The notes under the pieces are model-generated. The model made no database searches. It saw only the letters and a program-made list of their open reading frames with translations, and was not told the DNA's origin. The translations under genes were made by a program, and so were the position numbers. From Paenibacillus glycinis (GTDB lineage Bacteria; Bacillota; Bacilli; Paenibacillales; Paenibacillaceae), in the NCBI RefSeq assembly GCF_009909185.1, contig NZ_JAAAMV010000013.1, forward strand, positions 112,950 through 176,949: a stretch of DNA of 64,000 nt, read 5' to 3'. The stretch's first letter is position 1. Each line of letters opens with the position of its first letter. This document shows positions 45,568 through 54,893 of this stretch, one piece after another.

Positions 45568-46268
45568 AGACGAGCGATAGCAAACGCAAGCTGCTGGCGG
45601 TTTTCGCGCATCCCGACGACGAATCGTTCATTTGCGGCGGGATGTTCGCCAAGTACGCGAGCGAGGGCGTGGACATCACGCTGGTAAGCGCCACGAGGGG
45701 CGAGATGGGTCGCCGGATGGGCAATCCGCCGTATCTGAACCGGGAAACGATGGCGGCCGCGCGCGAACAGGAACTGCGGGACGCCTGCGAATGCCTCGGC
45801 ATCGGGAAGCTGATCTTCTTCGATATCCGGGACAAAACGGTCGAGTTCGCGGACGAGGAAGCGCTGACGGGAAGGATCGAGAATTTGATTCGGGAACTCG
45901 AGCCGGACGTCGTGCTGACCTTTCACGAAAAGCTGGGCGGGCATCCGGACCACTGCGCGATCGGCAAGGCGACGACGGCCGCCTTCCGGCGTTCGGCGGG
46001 CAAGGGCGCGCTTTATTTCATCACGTTCGGCGACGCGATGGAGCATCCCGAACGGTACGGCTATACCCACAAGGACGTCATCAAGGTCGACGTGCGCGAC
46101 CATTTGGCCGCCAAGCTGGCTTCGTTCCGCGCCCACCGCTGCCAGACGGAGATCGACGAGTGGGTGTGGCTGCCGGACCGCGAGGCGCTGGCCCATCTCG
46201 GCAACCATGAATATTTTCTGAAGGGCAACCGCGACGCGCCGCAGCGGGTATATCACGATTTGTTTTAG
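45564..46268 (+). CDS. Second PIG-L/BshB-type zinc deacetylase
   Basis: 234 residues. AHPDDE (residues 15-20) and GGHPDHCAIG hold the zinc ligands and base; GEMGRRMGNPPYLNRETMAAAREQEL is the BshB-like segment that also occurs in the copy at 37249, and VEFADEE matches VEFEDTA there. ATG 45564 overlaps the stop of the YojF-like gene. Diverged from the first copy across the C-terminal half (EYFLKGNRDAPQRVYHDLF here). It could be the second of the two BshB enzymes many bacilli carry, or a bacillithiol-S-conjugate amidase; sequence alone does not decide. Confidence 0.82.
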   Translation: MKTSDSKRKLLAVFAHPDDESFICGGMFAKYASEGVDITLVSATRGEMGRRMGNPPYLNRETMAAAREQELRDACECLGIGKLIFFDIRDKTVEFADEEALTGRIENLIRELEPDVVLTFHEKLGGHPDHCAIGKATTAAFRRSAGKGALYFITFGDAMEHPERYGYTHKDVIKVDVRDHLAAKLASFRAHRCQTEIDEWVWLPDREALAHLGNHEYFLKGNRDAPQRVYHDLF

Positions 46269-46352
46269 CGGCAATAAGGTCTTCTAGCTCCTGAAATGGA
46301 ATTGTTGTCCCAAACGTGAGCTTGCGGTTCTTCTAGCCCGACGGAACGAATT

Positions 46353-46416
46353 TCTGCGCGCAAAAGAACCTCGATTTCCGCTTAACGGCGGAATTCGAGG
46401 TCCTTTTGCGCGCAGA
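46353..46416. repeat. Long inverted repeat (29-bp stem, 6-base loop)
   Basis: Bases 46353-46381 (starting TCTGCGCGCAAAAG) are complementary to 46388-46416 (ending CTTTTGCGCGCAGA) at 27 of 29 positions, with loop TTAACG. There is no T tract on either side, so it is not an ordinary terminator, though it lies between convergent genes. It resembles a dispersed palindromic element. Confidence 0.8.
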
Positions 46417-46518
46417 TTGGGGATGCTCCGATGTCGTTCGCACCTTGCGCGAGGTGTGACGGTACAGGATGGCTGTCAACCTCGAATACGATCTGCGGCA
46501 CCCCTTCGCGGAAGCGCG

Positions 46519-47697
46519 TCAGTCTTCCGGCGTCTCGCCGAGCGCGGACGCGGCCAGCGTCGCGAGGACCGCATTGTCCATCGGCGGATTATGCAGCCCG
46601 GCGCGGACGTCGCGGTAGTAACGCTCCAACGGATTGCTGCGCGCCAAGCTCGTGCCGCCGACGATGCGCATCGCCAGGTCGACGACCTTGATGGCGTTGT
46701 TGGTGACCGCGTATTTGGCCAAGCCGAGCTCCGGCTTGAGCGACGGCCGGCGGTCCGCTTCCTTGTCCCAGCGGTCCGCCGCCTCGTACAGCAGCGAGCG
46801 CGCCGAGCGAAGCGCGACCTCCATCTCGCCGATCGTCTGCTGGACGGCCGGGAGCGCGGCGATCGGTTTGTCCATCGTATTGGGGCGATACGTGCGGGCG
46901 AATGCCAGCGCATAGTCCCGCGCGGCGAGGGCGATGCCCATGTAGCAGGCCGGAATATGCAGCATCCAGCCGGCGCCGTCGTCCGCGCCTTTGCCGGACA
47001 GCCGCATGCCGGGCTCGGCGAACGCGCCGTCCAGCACCACGTCGTGGCTGCCGGTCGCGCGCATGCCGAGCGTGTCCCACGTCTCCACGACCGTCACGCG
47101 GTCGCTGCGCCGAACGAGGAAATCCGCCGCGCATTCTTCGTCCGGCAGATAGGCCGTCACGACGAAGCGGTCGAGTATCGGGGACAGCGTGCTGAACGTC
47201 TTGCGTCCCGTGATCAGCCAGCCGCCGCCCTCCGCCGGCACCGCGGTCGTCTCCGGCCGGCCGCCGCGGCTCGGACTGCCCGAGGCTGCTTCGCTGGCGA
47301 ACGTGTTGATCATCGCGCCGTCCTCCACGATGGCGCGGCACAGCTCGGCGAAGACCGGCTCCGGCCATTTCCGCGTCGTCCGCAGATGCATCACCTGGCC
47401 GACATGCCAGCCTACCGCGAGCGCCGTCGATCCGTCCCCGTAAGCAAGCCGTTCCTGAAGCATGACGAGCTCGTAGAGCGACAACTCGTCCCCGCCGAAC
47501 GCCCGGGGAACGGTTATTTTCAAATAGCCGGCTTCGCGCAGATCGGCGAAATTATCGAACGGAAACGAGCCCTCCCGGTCATGCCGCGGCGCACGCTCCG
47601 CGAACCGCGCGGCCAGGGCTTCCGCCCGGTCCGCCCGGGCCTTCTCCGCTTCGCTCCGGATATAATGATCGATGAATCGACTCATGCCATGATTCAC
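46519..47697 (-). CDS. Acyl-CoA dehydrogenase-family flavoprotein
   Basis: About 392 residues. N-terminal helical domain (to about 120), the beta domain with [14 protein letters not shown] and [14 protein letters not shown], then [18 protein letters not shown], the typical acyl-CoA dehydrogenase loop, and a C-terminal helical bundle ending in [30 protein letters not shown]. That last part, with no obvious Glu base, is closer to the DszC/YdbM-like branch, which also contains flavin-dependent monooxygenases. On the minus strand GGAGG lies six bases before GTG 47697; ATG 47685 is the alternative. A TATAAT on the minus strand at 47711-47716 may be its -10. Substrate unknown. Confidence 0.82.
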   Translation of the reverse strand: MNHGMSRFIDHYIRSEAEKARADRAEALAARFAERAPRHDREGSFPFDNFADLREAGYLKITVPRAFGGDELSLYELVMLQERLAYGDGSTALAVGWHVGQVMHLRTTRKWPEPVFAELCRAIVEDGAMINTFASEAASGSPSRGGRPETTAVPAEGGGWLITGRKTFSTLSPILDRFVVTAYLPDEECAADFLVRRSDRVTVVETWDTLGMRATGSHDVVLDGAFAEPGMRLSGKGADDGAGWMLHIPACYMGIALAARDYALAFARTYRPNTMDKPIAALPAVQQTIGEMEVALRSARSLLYEAADRWDKEADRRPSLKPELGLAKYAVTNNAIKVVDLAMRIVGGTSLARSNPLERYYRDVRAGLHNPPMDNAVLATLAASALGETPED

Positions 47698-47873
47698 TCC
47701 CTTCCTCCGTATTATACCAAGCGGCGCGGGAATAGGGAGAGGCGAATGGTACGATTCCCTCCGGCGCGGCGCGGAATGCTCGTCCGCCCATTCTTCGCGT
47801 GCGCATGCATCGCTCGCCCATGGGCCGAACGGCCGGCGCGCCTGCAACCTGTGCTCTTTCCAAAATGGAAGCG

Positions 47874-47902
47874 TTGACAACTTGCACCGACAGGCGTCAA
47901 AC
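47874..47902 (+). promoter_or_regulatory. Weak candidate promoter of the two-component operon
   Basis: A perfect TTGACA at 47874-47879 is followed after 17 bp by TCAAAC, a poor -10. It lies 40 bp before the kinase start, in the divergent gap. Confidence 0.3.
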
Positions 47903-47941
47903 TTGCTGGTAGATGCATTTCTACACGAAGCGGGGATGACG

Positions 47942-49735
47942 ATGGCGATTATGATGGCAAGGAAGGTTTTGCGGGGCATTGTCCGTCCGTTCCAGCTCAG
48001 CCTCCGGTACAAGCTCATGCTGCTCATGGTGCTGATCGCCGTGCTGCCGCTGTCGCTGGTCACGCTGTTCGCGACGAAGACGACGAAGCAATCGCTCGCG
48101 TCGGAGGTGATCCGCTCGAACGAATCCCGGATGGAATGGGCGTCCAAATATTTCGACGAGAAATTCGACCAGCTGCAGGCGGTGTCCTATTCGCTTCTCC
48201 TCGACAGCACGCTGTTTCCGAACGCCAACGGCGGCGCGGTCCAGAGCGAGGGGACGCCCGCGTTCGTCAATCAATACACGATCGACAAGCTGAAATCGCT
48301 CTACAGCGCCAACAATAAAAATATCGCGCAGATCGCGCTTTATCTGAAATCGCAGAACCGATTGTACGTCGTCGACAAGGACGCGGGCATCACGACGGAT
48401 CAGCTGGGGACCCCGCAGGTCGATTGGGGCGCGGTCGGGCGGACGCACGACAGCTTGAACCTGCTGCTGAACAACGGGAAGAACACGTTCTCCATCGTGC
48501 GCAGCATGAACCGGTTCTCGGACCGGGAGGTGCTCGGCGGCGTCACGCTCGAGGTCCGGTGGAAGATGATGAACAGCGTGCTCGACATGGTCCGCTCGGA
48601 ATCCAACAGCGAAGTGTTCGTGGCGGATGCGGACGGCAACGTCATGTACAATCCGTATTCCCCGAATATCTCCACCGATCGGGAGACGCTGAAGGCGGCG
48701 CTTGCCGGCCCGAACGGCCCGGGCTACACGGAATCGAAGCGGGGCTACTTGTTCTACCAGCCGAGCGTGTCGGGGCAGATCTGGATCGTCAAATTCATTC
48801 CGATCCAGTACGTGACCGAAGGCGCGTCCTCGACGCTGAATTTCAGCCTGTTCACCGCGATCGCGTTCGCGATCGTGGCCATCGCGGCGTCGGTGCTTAT
48901 CGCGTACGTCACGACGAGGCCGATCATCCGGCTGACGAAGTCGATGAAGGCCGTGGAGATCCAGAACTTCGACGTGGACATCCGCGAGCCGCGCAGCGAC
49001 GAGATCGGCACGCTGGAGCGGCGGTTCAATTCCATGCTCGGGCGGATCAAGGAGCTGATCCAGACGGAGTACAAGGCGAAGATCGAGAAGCGGACGGCGC
49101 AGGTGAAGGCGATGCAGGCGCAGATCAATCCGCACTTCCTGCATAACGCGCTGCAGGCGATCGGGGGCATCGCGCTGTCCCGCAACGTGCCCGAGATCAA
49201 CGACCACGTCCGCGCGATCAGCGATTTGTTCCGCTACGCGATCCGGATGAAGTCGGATCTCGTGACGGTGGCCGACGAGCTGGAGCATGCCCGGAATTAC
49301 CTGCAGATTCAGAAGCTGCGCTTCCAGAGCATGATCGAGGTACGGATCGAAGCGGACGAGGATTGCCTCGCCTGCCGGATTCCGAAGTTCTCGCTGCAGC
49401 CGATCGTGGAGAACTGCTTCTTCCACGGCCTCGAAGGCAAGATGGACGCGTGGCGGATCTCCATCCGGGTCGAGAAGGTGCTGGACGAGATCGAGATCGA
49501 TATCGCGGACAACGGAGCGGGCATCGGAGAAGCGCGCCTGGCCGAGATCCGCCGGCGGTTGAGCCAAGAGACGGAAGCGCAGGAGAGCGGGGAAGGCATA
49601 GGCATGAGCAACGTCAACGCGAGGATCAAGCTGCTGTTCGGCGAGGAATACGGGCTGTTCGTCTCGAGCGGCGTGAACGAGGGAACGACGGTCAAGCTGT
49701 TGATTCCCGCCCAAGAGAAGGGGGAAACGGAATGA
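47942..49735 (+). CDS. Sensor histidine kinase, YesM-like
   Basis: 597 residues. Transmembrane segment 1 (about 26-48), an extracellular dCache-like sensor (about 50-300), transmembrane segment 2 (about 304-325), HAMP (325-378), a His_kinase domain with NPHFLHNAL and phosphoacceptor His398, and a C-terminal HATPase (N box [37 protein letters not shown]). This is the standard layout of carbohydrate-sensing kinases paired with AraC-type regulators. ATG 47942 is chosen for its distance to CGGGG; ATG 47936 is possible. It overlaps the regulator gene by four bases. Confidence 0.9.
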   Translation: MAIMMARKVLRGIVRPFQLSLRYKLMLLMVLIAVLPLSLVTLFATKTTKQSLASEVIRSNESRMEWASKYFDEKFDQLQAVSYSLLLDSTLFPNANGGAVQSEGTPAFVNQYTIDKLKSLYSANNKNIAQIALYLKSQNRLYVVDKDAGITTDQLGTPQVDWGAVGRTHDSLNLLLNNGKNTFSIVRSMNRFSDREVLGGVTLEVRWKMMNSVLDMVRSESNSEVFVADADGNVMYNPYSPNISTDRETLKAALAGPNGPGYTESKRGYLFYQPSVSGQIWIVKFIPIQYVTEGASSTLNFSLFTAIAFAIVAIAASVLIAYVTTRPIIRLTKSMKAVEIQNFDVDIREPRSDEIGTLERRFNSMLGRIKELIQTEYKAKIEKRTAQVKAMQAQINPHFLHNALQAIGGIALSRNVPEINDHVRAISDLFRYAIRMKSDLVTVADELEHARNYLQIQKLRFQSMIEVRIEADEDCLACRIPKFSLQPIVENCFFHGLEGKMDAWRISIRVEKVLDEIEIDIADNGAGIGEARLAEIRRRLSQETEAQESGEGIGMSNVNARIKLLFGEEYGLFVSSGVNEGTTVKLLIPAQEKGETE

Positions 49736-50805
49736 AGGCGGTCATCATCGACGATGAATTTTGGACGCGCGACAGCATCAAGCGGCTTGCGGATTGGGAG
49801 CGCTTCGGGATCGTGCAGGTCGAGGAAGCGGAGGAGGGGCTGAGCGGCCTGCGGATCATCGACGAGATCCGCCCGGATATCGTCATCACGGACATGCGGA
49901 TGCGCGGCATGGACGGCGTGGAGCTGCTGCGCAAGCTGACGGAGGAGTATCCCTTCATTCGCAAGATCGTCATCAGCGGCTTCGACGATTTCGCGTACAC
50001 CAAGCAGGCGATCCAGTCGCGGGTCGACGAATACATCCTGAAGCCCGTTCAGGCGGAGGAGCTGAACCGCGCGCTGGAGAAGGCCGCGTCGGAGCTTCGT
50101 GCCGCGCGGGGCCTTCACGCCGCGCAGCCGATGGCCAAGGACGTCATGAGCGCCGTGACCGAATTCAAGGAACAGCTCTCGCGGCAGTTCCAGGAGCTGC
50201 AGGTTGAGGCCGTCCGCGAGTCGTTCGACGCGCTCGAGACGCTGCTGCGTTCCCAGGCGGATGCCGCCCCGGGGTTGAACCATCTGCTGTACAAACATTT
50301 CATGCTGCTGCTGGACGAATTGATGGCGAAAGCCGGCATCGATGCCGCCTCGGCGCTGCCGGAGCGCTCCGGGGCGTTCTTCGTGACCGATTTCACCCCG
50401 CTCGAGCAATGGATCGGCATGCTTCGCTCGTCGTACGCGTGCGTGCTGGAAGGGACGATCCAGCTGCGCAGAAGCAAGGGCCGGATCGACATCGAGCATA
50501 TCCGGCAATTCATCGACCGCGCGTACGCGGAGCCGATCACGCTGGAGTCGATCGCGAGCCTCTACTTCGTCAGCAAGGAGCATTTGTCGCGGACGTTCAA
50601 GGGCGTCACGGGCACGACGGTGATGGATTACATCATCGCCAGACGGGTCGAGGAGGCGAACCGGCTGCTGCAGGCGTCCGCGTCGATCAAGAGCGCGGCG
50701 GAAGCGGTGGGCTACTCCGATCTGACGTATTTTCACCGCATTTTCAAGAAAATCACGGGCATCACGCCCGCGCAGGCAAGAAGGGAAGCGGCGGACGAGC
50801 GCTAA
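49732..50805 (+). CDS. AraC-type response regulator, YesN-like
   Basis: 357 residues. Receiver domain with Asp7/Asp8, phosphoacceptor Asp54 (VITDMRMRGMDG), VISGFDDF and the Lys of LKPV; a helical middle part (about 125-250); and two AraC helix-turn-helices at the C-terminus (ITLESIASLYFVSKEHLSRTFKGVTG and SIKSAAEAVGYSDLTYFHRIFKKITG). ATG 49732 overlaps the kinase stop (ATGA). It probably activates the ABC transporter operon that starts 121 bp downstream in response to an extracellular sugar. Confidence 0.92.
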   Translation: MKAVIIDDEFWTRDSIKRLADWERFGIVQVEEAEEGLSGLRIIDEIRPDIVITDMRMRGMDGVELLRKLTEEYPFIRKIVISGFDDFAYTKQAIQSRVDEYILKPVQAEELNRALEKAASELRAARGLHAAQPMAKDVMSAVTEFKEQLSRQFQELQVEAVRESFDALETLLRSQADAAPGLNHLLYKHFMLLLDELMAKAGIDAASALPERSGAFFVTDFTPLEQWIGMLRSSYACVLEGTIQLRRSKGRIDIEHIRQFIDRAYAEPITLESIASLYFVSKEHLSRTFKGVTGTTVMDYIIARRVEEANRLLQASASIKSAAEAVGYSDLTYFHRIFKKITGITPAQARREAADER

Positions 50806-50881
50806 GGAAGCGCTGCCAAATATCAATATCGTCCATAACAATACGCAAATGCGGTCCAATGCCAAGGGCGTACCCTCCCCG

Positions 50882-50907
50882 TTATACTCATTACGTAAGC
50901 GTTACCA
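50882..50907 (+). promoter_or_regulatory. -10 element and cre-like (CcpA) site
   Basis: TATACT at 50882-50887 is a good -10; no clear -35 is seen, consistent with activation by the AraC-type regulator. ACGTAAGCGTTACCA at 50893-50907 matches the cre consensus WTGNAARCGNWWWCA at 13 of 15 positions. It sits immediately downstream of the -10, where CcpA would repress. Confidence 0.5.
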
Positions 50908-50926
50908 CGACATAGGGGGTCTTGAT

Positions 50927-52273
50927 ATGAAGAAATCAATTTCGATTTTGGCAGCGGTTACAGTGCTGGGACTGACAGCCGCTTGCTCGTCCGGCGGAGG
51001 AAATGCGAACAACGGCGCCGATACGGGCAATGCGACAGGGAACGCGGCGAACAACAAACCGGCCAACAACGCGGCGGACAACCAGCCGGCGGCGGCGCCG
51101 AAGAAAGTCGAGCTCAAGATTTTCCTCGGCGGCCTTGACCGGTTCCGCGAGCAATTCGACGGTTACTTCGAGAAGTTCGCGGAGAAAGAGAAAGCCGAGA
51201 AGAACATCGAAGTCACGTTCAACTCCGAATATCCGGGCGCGGACAACGCCCCGCAAATCCTGAAAACGCGTCTCGCCACCGGCGACGTGCCGGACGTATT
51301 CAGCCTGCATGCCGGCAACGACATGCCGAACTTCTACAAGGCCGGCTACCTGACGGACTTGTCCGACCAGCCGTTCGCCGGCAAGCTGATCGACGGCATC
51401 AAGGACCTCGTCTCCATGGACGGGAAAGTCGTCGCCGTGCCGATGGAGAGCCTGTCGTGGGGTTACCTGTACAACAAGAAGATCTTCAGCGATCTCGGCA
51501 TCACGCCGCCTAACACGCTCACCGAGATGAAAGCGGTCGTGCAGAAGCTGAAGGACAACAAAGTCACGCCGTTCCTGCTCAGCTACAAGGAAAGCTGGAT
51601 TCCGCAATTGTTCCTGCCGCTGACGGTCGGCGGGCTCGTGAACAGCAGCCATAAGGATTTCATGGACAAAATGAACGGCGACCAAGGCAGCTTCGCCGAC
51701 ATCAAGGAAATGTTCGACATCATCGACCTCGTCAACGCGAACGGCACGGACCGCGCGTTCGAGAAGGGCAACGACGACGGCGCGGCCGACTTCGCCAACG
51801 GCAAAGCGGCGATGTGGGTGCAGGGCACGTGGGACGCGGACAGCATCCTGAAAATGAACGACAAGATGGAATTCGGCGTCGCGCCGCTGCCGATCAACGA
51901 CGACCCGGCTTCGCTGCGCATCAACGTATCGGTGTCCACGGCCCTGTCCGTGCCGCCGAACAGCAAGAACAAGGACGTCGCGATCGACCTGCTCAACTTC
52001 ATCTTGGATGACCAGGCGTCGAACGACCTGTACCAAAGCTTGAAATTCAACCCGGTTTCCAAAAACCACACGTTCAAACCGTATCCTTGGGTAGAAGACG
52101 CATCGGTGTACGTGAACAACGGCCAATCCTACAGGGACCCGGCGATTCCGTCCGCGGTGAAAGACGAGTCCGGCAAAGCGCTGCAATCCTACTTCGACAA
52201 GAAGCTGTCCAAGGACGACGTCATCAAGGCCCTGGACAAAGCGTGGAAGGAAGCCAACGCGGCCGCCAAGTAA
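50927..52273 (+). CDS. CUT1 sugar-binding lipoprotein
   Basis: 448 residues. The lipoprotein signal ends TAAC (Cys20); an Asn/Ala-rich spacer leads to a family 1 extracellular solute-binding domain (LKIFLGGLDRFREQFDGYFEKF onwards, with GDVPDVFSLHAGND, YNKKIFSDLGI-PPNTLTEM and GKAAMWVQGTW). ATG 50927 follows TAGGGGG. It is the first gene of a three-gene uptake operon controlled by the adjacent two-component system. Ligand probably an oligosaccharide; not determinable here. Confidence 0.88.
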   Translation: MKKSISILAAVTVLGLTAACSSGGGNANNGADTGNATGNAANNKPANNAADNQPAAAPKKVELKIFLGGLDRFREQFDGYFEKFAEKEKAEKNIEVTFNSEYPGADNAPQILKTRLATGDVPDVFSLHAGNDMPNFYKAGYLTDLSDQPFAGKLIDGIKDLVSMDGKVVAVPMESLSWGYLYNKKIFSDLGITPPNTLTEMKAVVQKLKDNKVTPFLLSYKESWIPQLFLPLTVGGLVNSSHKDFMDKMNGDQGSFADIKEMFDIIDLVNANGTDRAFEKGNDDGAADFANGKAAMWVQGTWDADSILKMNDKMEFGVAPLPINDDPASLRINVSVSTALSVPPNSKNKDVAIDLLNFILDDQASNDLYQSLKFNPVSKNHTFKPYPWVEDASVYVNNGQSYRDPAIPSAVKDESGKALQSYFDKKLSKDDVIKALDKAWKEANAAAK

Positions 52274-52297
52274 CCGAATCCGGATCAAAACGAGCCT

Positions 52298-52344
52298 ACC
52301 CTGTTTTTGCCGCCGCCCCCTGGAGCGGGCGGCGGAAACGGGGT
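52298..52344 (+). promoter_or_regulatory. Intercistronic stem-loop between binding protein and permease
   Basis: ACCCTGTTTTTGCCGCCGCC at 52298-52317 pairs with 52327-52344 (GGGCGGCGGAAACGGGGT). No T tract follows. Such hairpins stabilise or partly separate the abundant binding-protein message from the permease genes. Confidence 0.6.
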
Positions 52345-52369
52345 ATGTCCCTAAGGAGTGAACGCATAC

Positions 52370-53251
52370 ATGACCCGACGCTACAAAGCGACCTTCTCGC
52401 TGCTGTTGTTCGTCCTGCCCGCCCTCGTGCTCTACCTGATATTTCTGATCATTCCGATGCTGCAAGGCTCGTACTACAGCTTCACGGATTGGAACGGCCT
52501 GAACAAGACCTACGACTTCGTCGGCATCCATAATTTCGTCGAGGCGCTCCGGGATGACCGCAACTTCCGCACGGCGATCTGGTTTACCGCCAAATACGTG
52601 TTCTTCGCCGTCGTCTTCCAGAACGTGGTGGCGCTGCTGCTGGCGATGCTCATCGAATCCCGCAAGCGGGCCAAAGGGCTGTTCCGGACGATCTTCTTCA
52701 TGCCGAACATGCTGAGCGTCATCATCAGCACGTTCATGTGGGTGTTCGTCTTCTCGAAGGTCATCCCGGCGATGTCCGAGCATGCCGCTTTTAAGTTTCT
52801 GGATTTATCCTGGCTCGGCGATCCGAAGGTCTCCTTCTGGTCGATCCTGCTCGTCTCGCTCTGGGGCGGCGTCGGCACGCTGATGCTGATCTACATGTCG
52901 GCCATCCAAGGCATCCCCCAACACCTGAAGGAAGCGGCCATCATCGACGGGGCGACGCCTTTCCATATGCTGCGCTACATCACGCTGCCGCTGATCGCGC
53001 ACGCGCTCACGATCTGCATCTTCCTGACCTTGAACAGCTCGTTCAAAGTGTATGACCTGATCTATGCCTTGACCGGCGGAGGTCCCGGACGGGGCACGCA
53101 GCCGATTACGATGAACATATTCGAAGAAGCGTTCCAAGGCAACAACCGGTACGGCTATGCCAGCGCCAAAGCGATCATCCTGTTCCTGATCATCTTCGTG
53201 ATCACCATGATCCAAGTGACGGTCATGAAGAAACGCGAGGTGGAAGCATGA
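52370..53251 (+). CDS. CUT1 ABC transporter permease (MalF-like)
   Basis: 293 residues, six predicted transmembrane segments starting with FSLLLFVLPALVLYLIFLII. The EAA loop reads EAAIIDGATPFHMLRYITLP. AAGGAGTG nine bases before supports ATG 52370; the in-frame GTG at 52358 lies within that site. It overlaps the next permease by four bases. Forms the membrane channel with it. Confidence 0.9.
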   Translation: MTRRYKATFSLLLFVLPALVLYLIFLIIPMLQGSYYSFTDWNGLNKTYDFVGIHNFVEALRDDRNFRTAIWFTAKYVFFAVVFQNVVALLLAMLIESRKRAKGLFRTIFFMPNMLSVIISTFMWVFVFSKVIPAMSEHAAFKFLDLSWLGDPKVSFWSILLVSLWGGVGTLMLIYMSAIQGIPQHLKEAAIIDGATPFHMLRYITLPLIAHALTICIFLTLNSSFKVYDLIYALTGGGPGRGTQPITMNIFEEAFQGNNRYGYASAKAIILFLIIFVITMIQVTVMKKREVEA

Positions 53252-54072
53252 GCAGACGCCTGTATTCCGCGCTCGCCTGGATCGTGCTCGCCTTGCTGGC
53301 GGTTTATTTCCTCTTTCCGATCTACATGGCCATCGTCAATTCGTTCAAGACAGAGGGCGAAGTGTACAGCTCCGTCTTGGGCTTGCCGTCTACGTTCAAA
53401 TTCGACAATTACACGGAAGCGTTCAAGAAAGCGAATATGCTGCACAGCGGCTTGAATACCGTCATCGTCACCGTGACGGGCATCGTCGGCATCGTCGTCT
53501 GCAGCTCCCTGGCGGGATATAAGCTCTCCCGCACGCGGAGCCGGCTCAGCAATTGGATCTTCATGCTGTTCGTCGCCTCCATGCTCATTCCGTTCCAGAC
53601 GATCATGGTGACGCTGACCAAGATGGCGCGCAACCTCGGGCTGCAGGGCTCCCCGTTCGGTCTCGGCGTCGTCTGCGCGGGCCTCGGCGTCAGCATGGCG
53701 ATCTTCCTCTACCACGGCTTCGTGAAGGGCATCCCGCGGGAGCTGGACGAATCGGCGAGCATCGACGGCTGCGGCGAATGGAAGGGCTTCTTCCTGATCA
53801 TCTTCCCGCTGCTCGTGCCGATTACGTTCACGATCGTCGTGCTCAACCTGCTCTGGCTGTGGAACGACTTCCTGCTGCCGGTGCTGCTGCTTAACGATTA
53901 CCGCAAATACACGCTCGTCCTGACGATCAACATGTTCTTCGGCAAATACAGCCGCGACTGGGCGCTCATTCTCGCCTCGCTGATCCTGTCGTCGATTCCG
54001 ATCGTCCTGATCTTCGCGTTCTTCCAACGCTGGGTCATCCAAGGCATCACGGACGGCGCGGTCAAAGGCTGA
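53248..54072 (+). CDS. CUT1 ABC transporter permease (MalG-like)
   Basis: 274 residues with six transmembrane segments; EAA-loop variant ESASIDGCGEWKGFFLIIFP and the C-terminal QRWVIQGITDGAVKG typical of MalG proteins. Start ATG 53248 overlaps the stop of the first permease. No ATPase gene follows; the operon ends here, before the T-box region, and I see no terminator hairpin right after it. A shared MsmX/UgpC-type ATPase, perhaps the one at 10057, must energise it. Confidence 0.9.
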   Translation: MSRRLYSALAWIVLALLAVYFLFPIYMAIVNSFKTEGEVYSSVLGLPSTFKFDNYTEAFKKANMLHSGLNTVIVTVTGIVGIVVCSSLAGYKLSRTRSRLSNWIFMLFVASMLIPFQTIMVTLTKMARNLGLQGSPFGLGVVCAGLGVSMAIFLYHGFVKGIPRELDESASIDGCGEWKGFFLIIFPLLVPITFTIVVLNLLWLWNDFLLPVLLLNDYRKYTLVLTINMFFGKYSRDWALILASLILSSIPIVLIFAFFQRWVIQGITDGAVKG

Positions 54073-54100
54073 TCGCCGCCGATTCCCCGCAAGATATGGA

Positions 54101-54129
54101 TTGCCAATCGTCCGGCGGTATGCTAAGAT
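54101..54129 (+). promoter_or_regulatory. Sigma-A promoter of the T-box/ilvB unit
   Basis: TTGCCA at 54101-54106, a 17-bp spacer and TAAGAT at 54124-54129. The first T-box leader begins about 13 bases downstream. Confidence 0.7.
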
Positions 54130-54142
54130 GAAAAAAATTTAT

Positions 54143-54464
54143 AACGCGAAGAAGAGAATCACATGCGCGATTGCTTATGCTCAGAGAGCTCGGGGAACGC
54201 TGAAACCCTTGCCTTAAGCGCCGCATGACGTCGTCTCGGAGCGGTCGATCGAAACGCGGCCCGGGCATTGCAACCCGGCATACGGCGGAGTAGGCTCGAA
54301 CGGAGTGGCACACGTTATCGTGCGGAAGGCAAGCGTCGAAGCTTGCCTCGCAAGGCCGGCATCGCAAGATTCCGGCAAACCAGGGTGGTACCGCGAAAAT
54401 GATGACCCCTTTCGTCCCTTGGCCAGACATCGTCTGCGCCTTCGGAGGAGAGGGGTTTTATTGT
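54143..54464 (+). promoter_or_regulatory. T-box leader 1, apparent valine (GUC) specifier
   Basis: Stem I opens with AACGCGAAGAAGAG; the conserved CAGAGAGC distal element is at 54182. In the specifier region GAC-GTC-G-TCTCGGAGC, GTC at 54230-54232 takes the place of the specifier codon in the usual GAA-NNN-A-TCTTTGAGC context. The T-box core AGGGTGGTACCGCG is at 54382-54395. The terminator pairs the CCCCTTTCGTCCC region with GGAGGAGAGGGG and ends TTTTATTGTT. Uncharged tRNA-Val would favour the antiterminator. Confidence 0.88.
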
Positions 54465-54474
54465 TGCCTATATG

Positions 54475-54878
54475 AACGCGATGAAGAGAAAAAGTACCGG
54501 TGGCCTTATGCCCAGAGAGCAGGGGAAATGCTGAAACCTTTGCCTTGAGCCTCCGTATGGCGTCGTCTCGGAGCGGTCGATCGAAAGTCGAATCCGGCGA
54601 TTTGCCCGTATCCGGATTCGGTGAATAGACTCGAACGGAGCCGCACACGTTATCGTGCGGAGGCAGGCTGCATTTGGAACGCGTCGCACGGACTACCGGC
54701 GCGCGTTACGACGGCGGCGCATGAAGGCGATAAGCCGCATGCGGCCGTCCCTGCCTCGCGAGGCCGGAATCGCGAGATTTCGGCGAACCAGGGTGGTACC
54801 GCGAAAATTCAATCCCTTTCGTCCCTTTTGGCCAGACAGCGCTGTCTGCCGTTTGGGAGGAGAGGGGTTTATTATTTT
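54475..54878 (+). promoter_or_regulatory. T-box leader 2, apparent valine (GUC) specifier
   Basis: Opens with AACGCGATGAAGAG, has CCAGAGAGC near 54511, specifier context GGC-GTC-G-TCTCGGAGC with GTC at 54562-54564, and T-box core AGGGTGGTACCGCG at 54790-54803. The terminator ends with GGGAGGAGAGGGG and TTTATTATTTT. It is about 80 bases longer than leader 1, mostly from an insertion around 54640-54760. It lies directly before the ilvB ribosome binding site, so two T-box switches act in series. Confidence 0.88.
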
Positions 54879-54893
54879 CGGGGAGGGTTTCTT

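Noticed and set aside
54621..54893. Longer N-terminus for ilvB
   Set aside because: It would translate the second T-box leader; the GTG with GGGAGGG at 54881 is the natural start.
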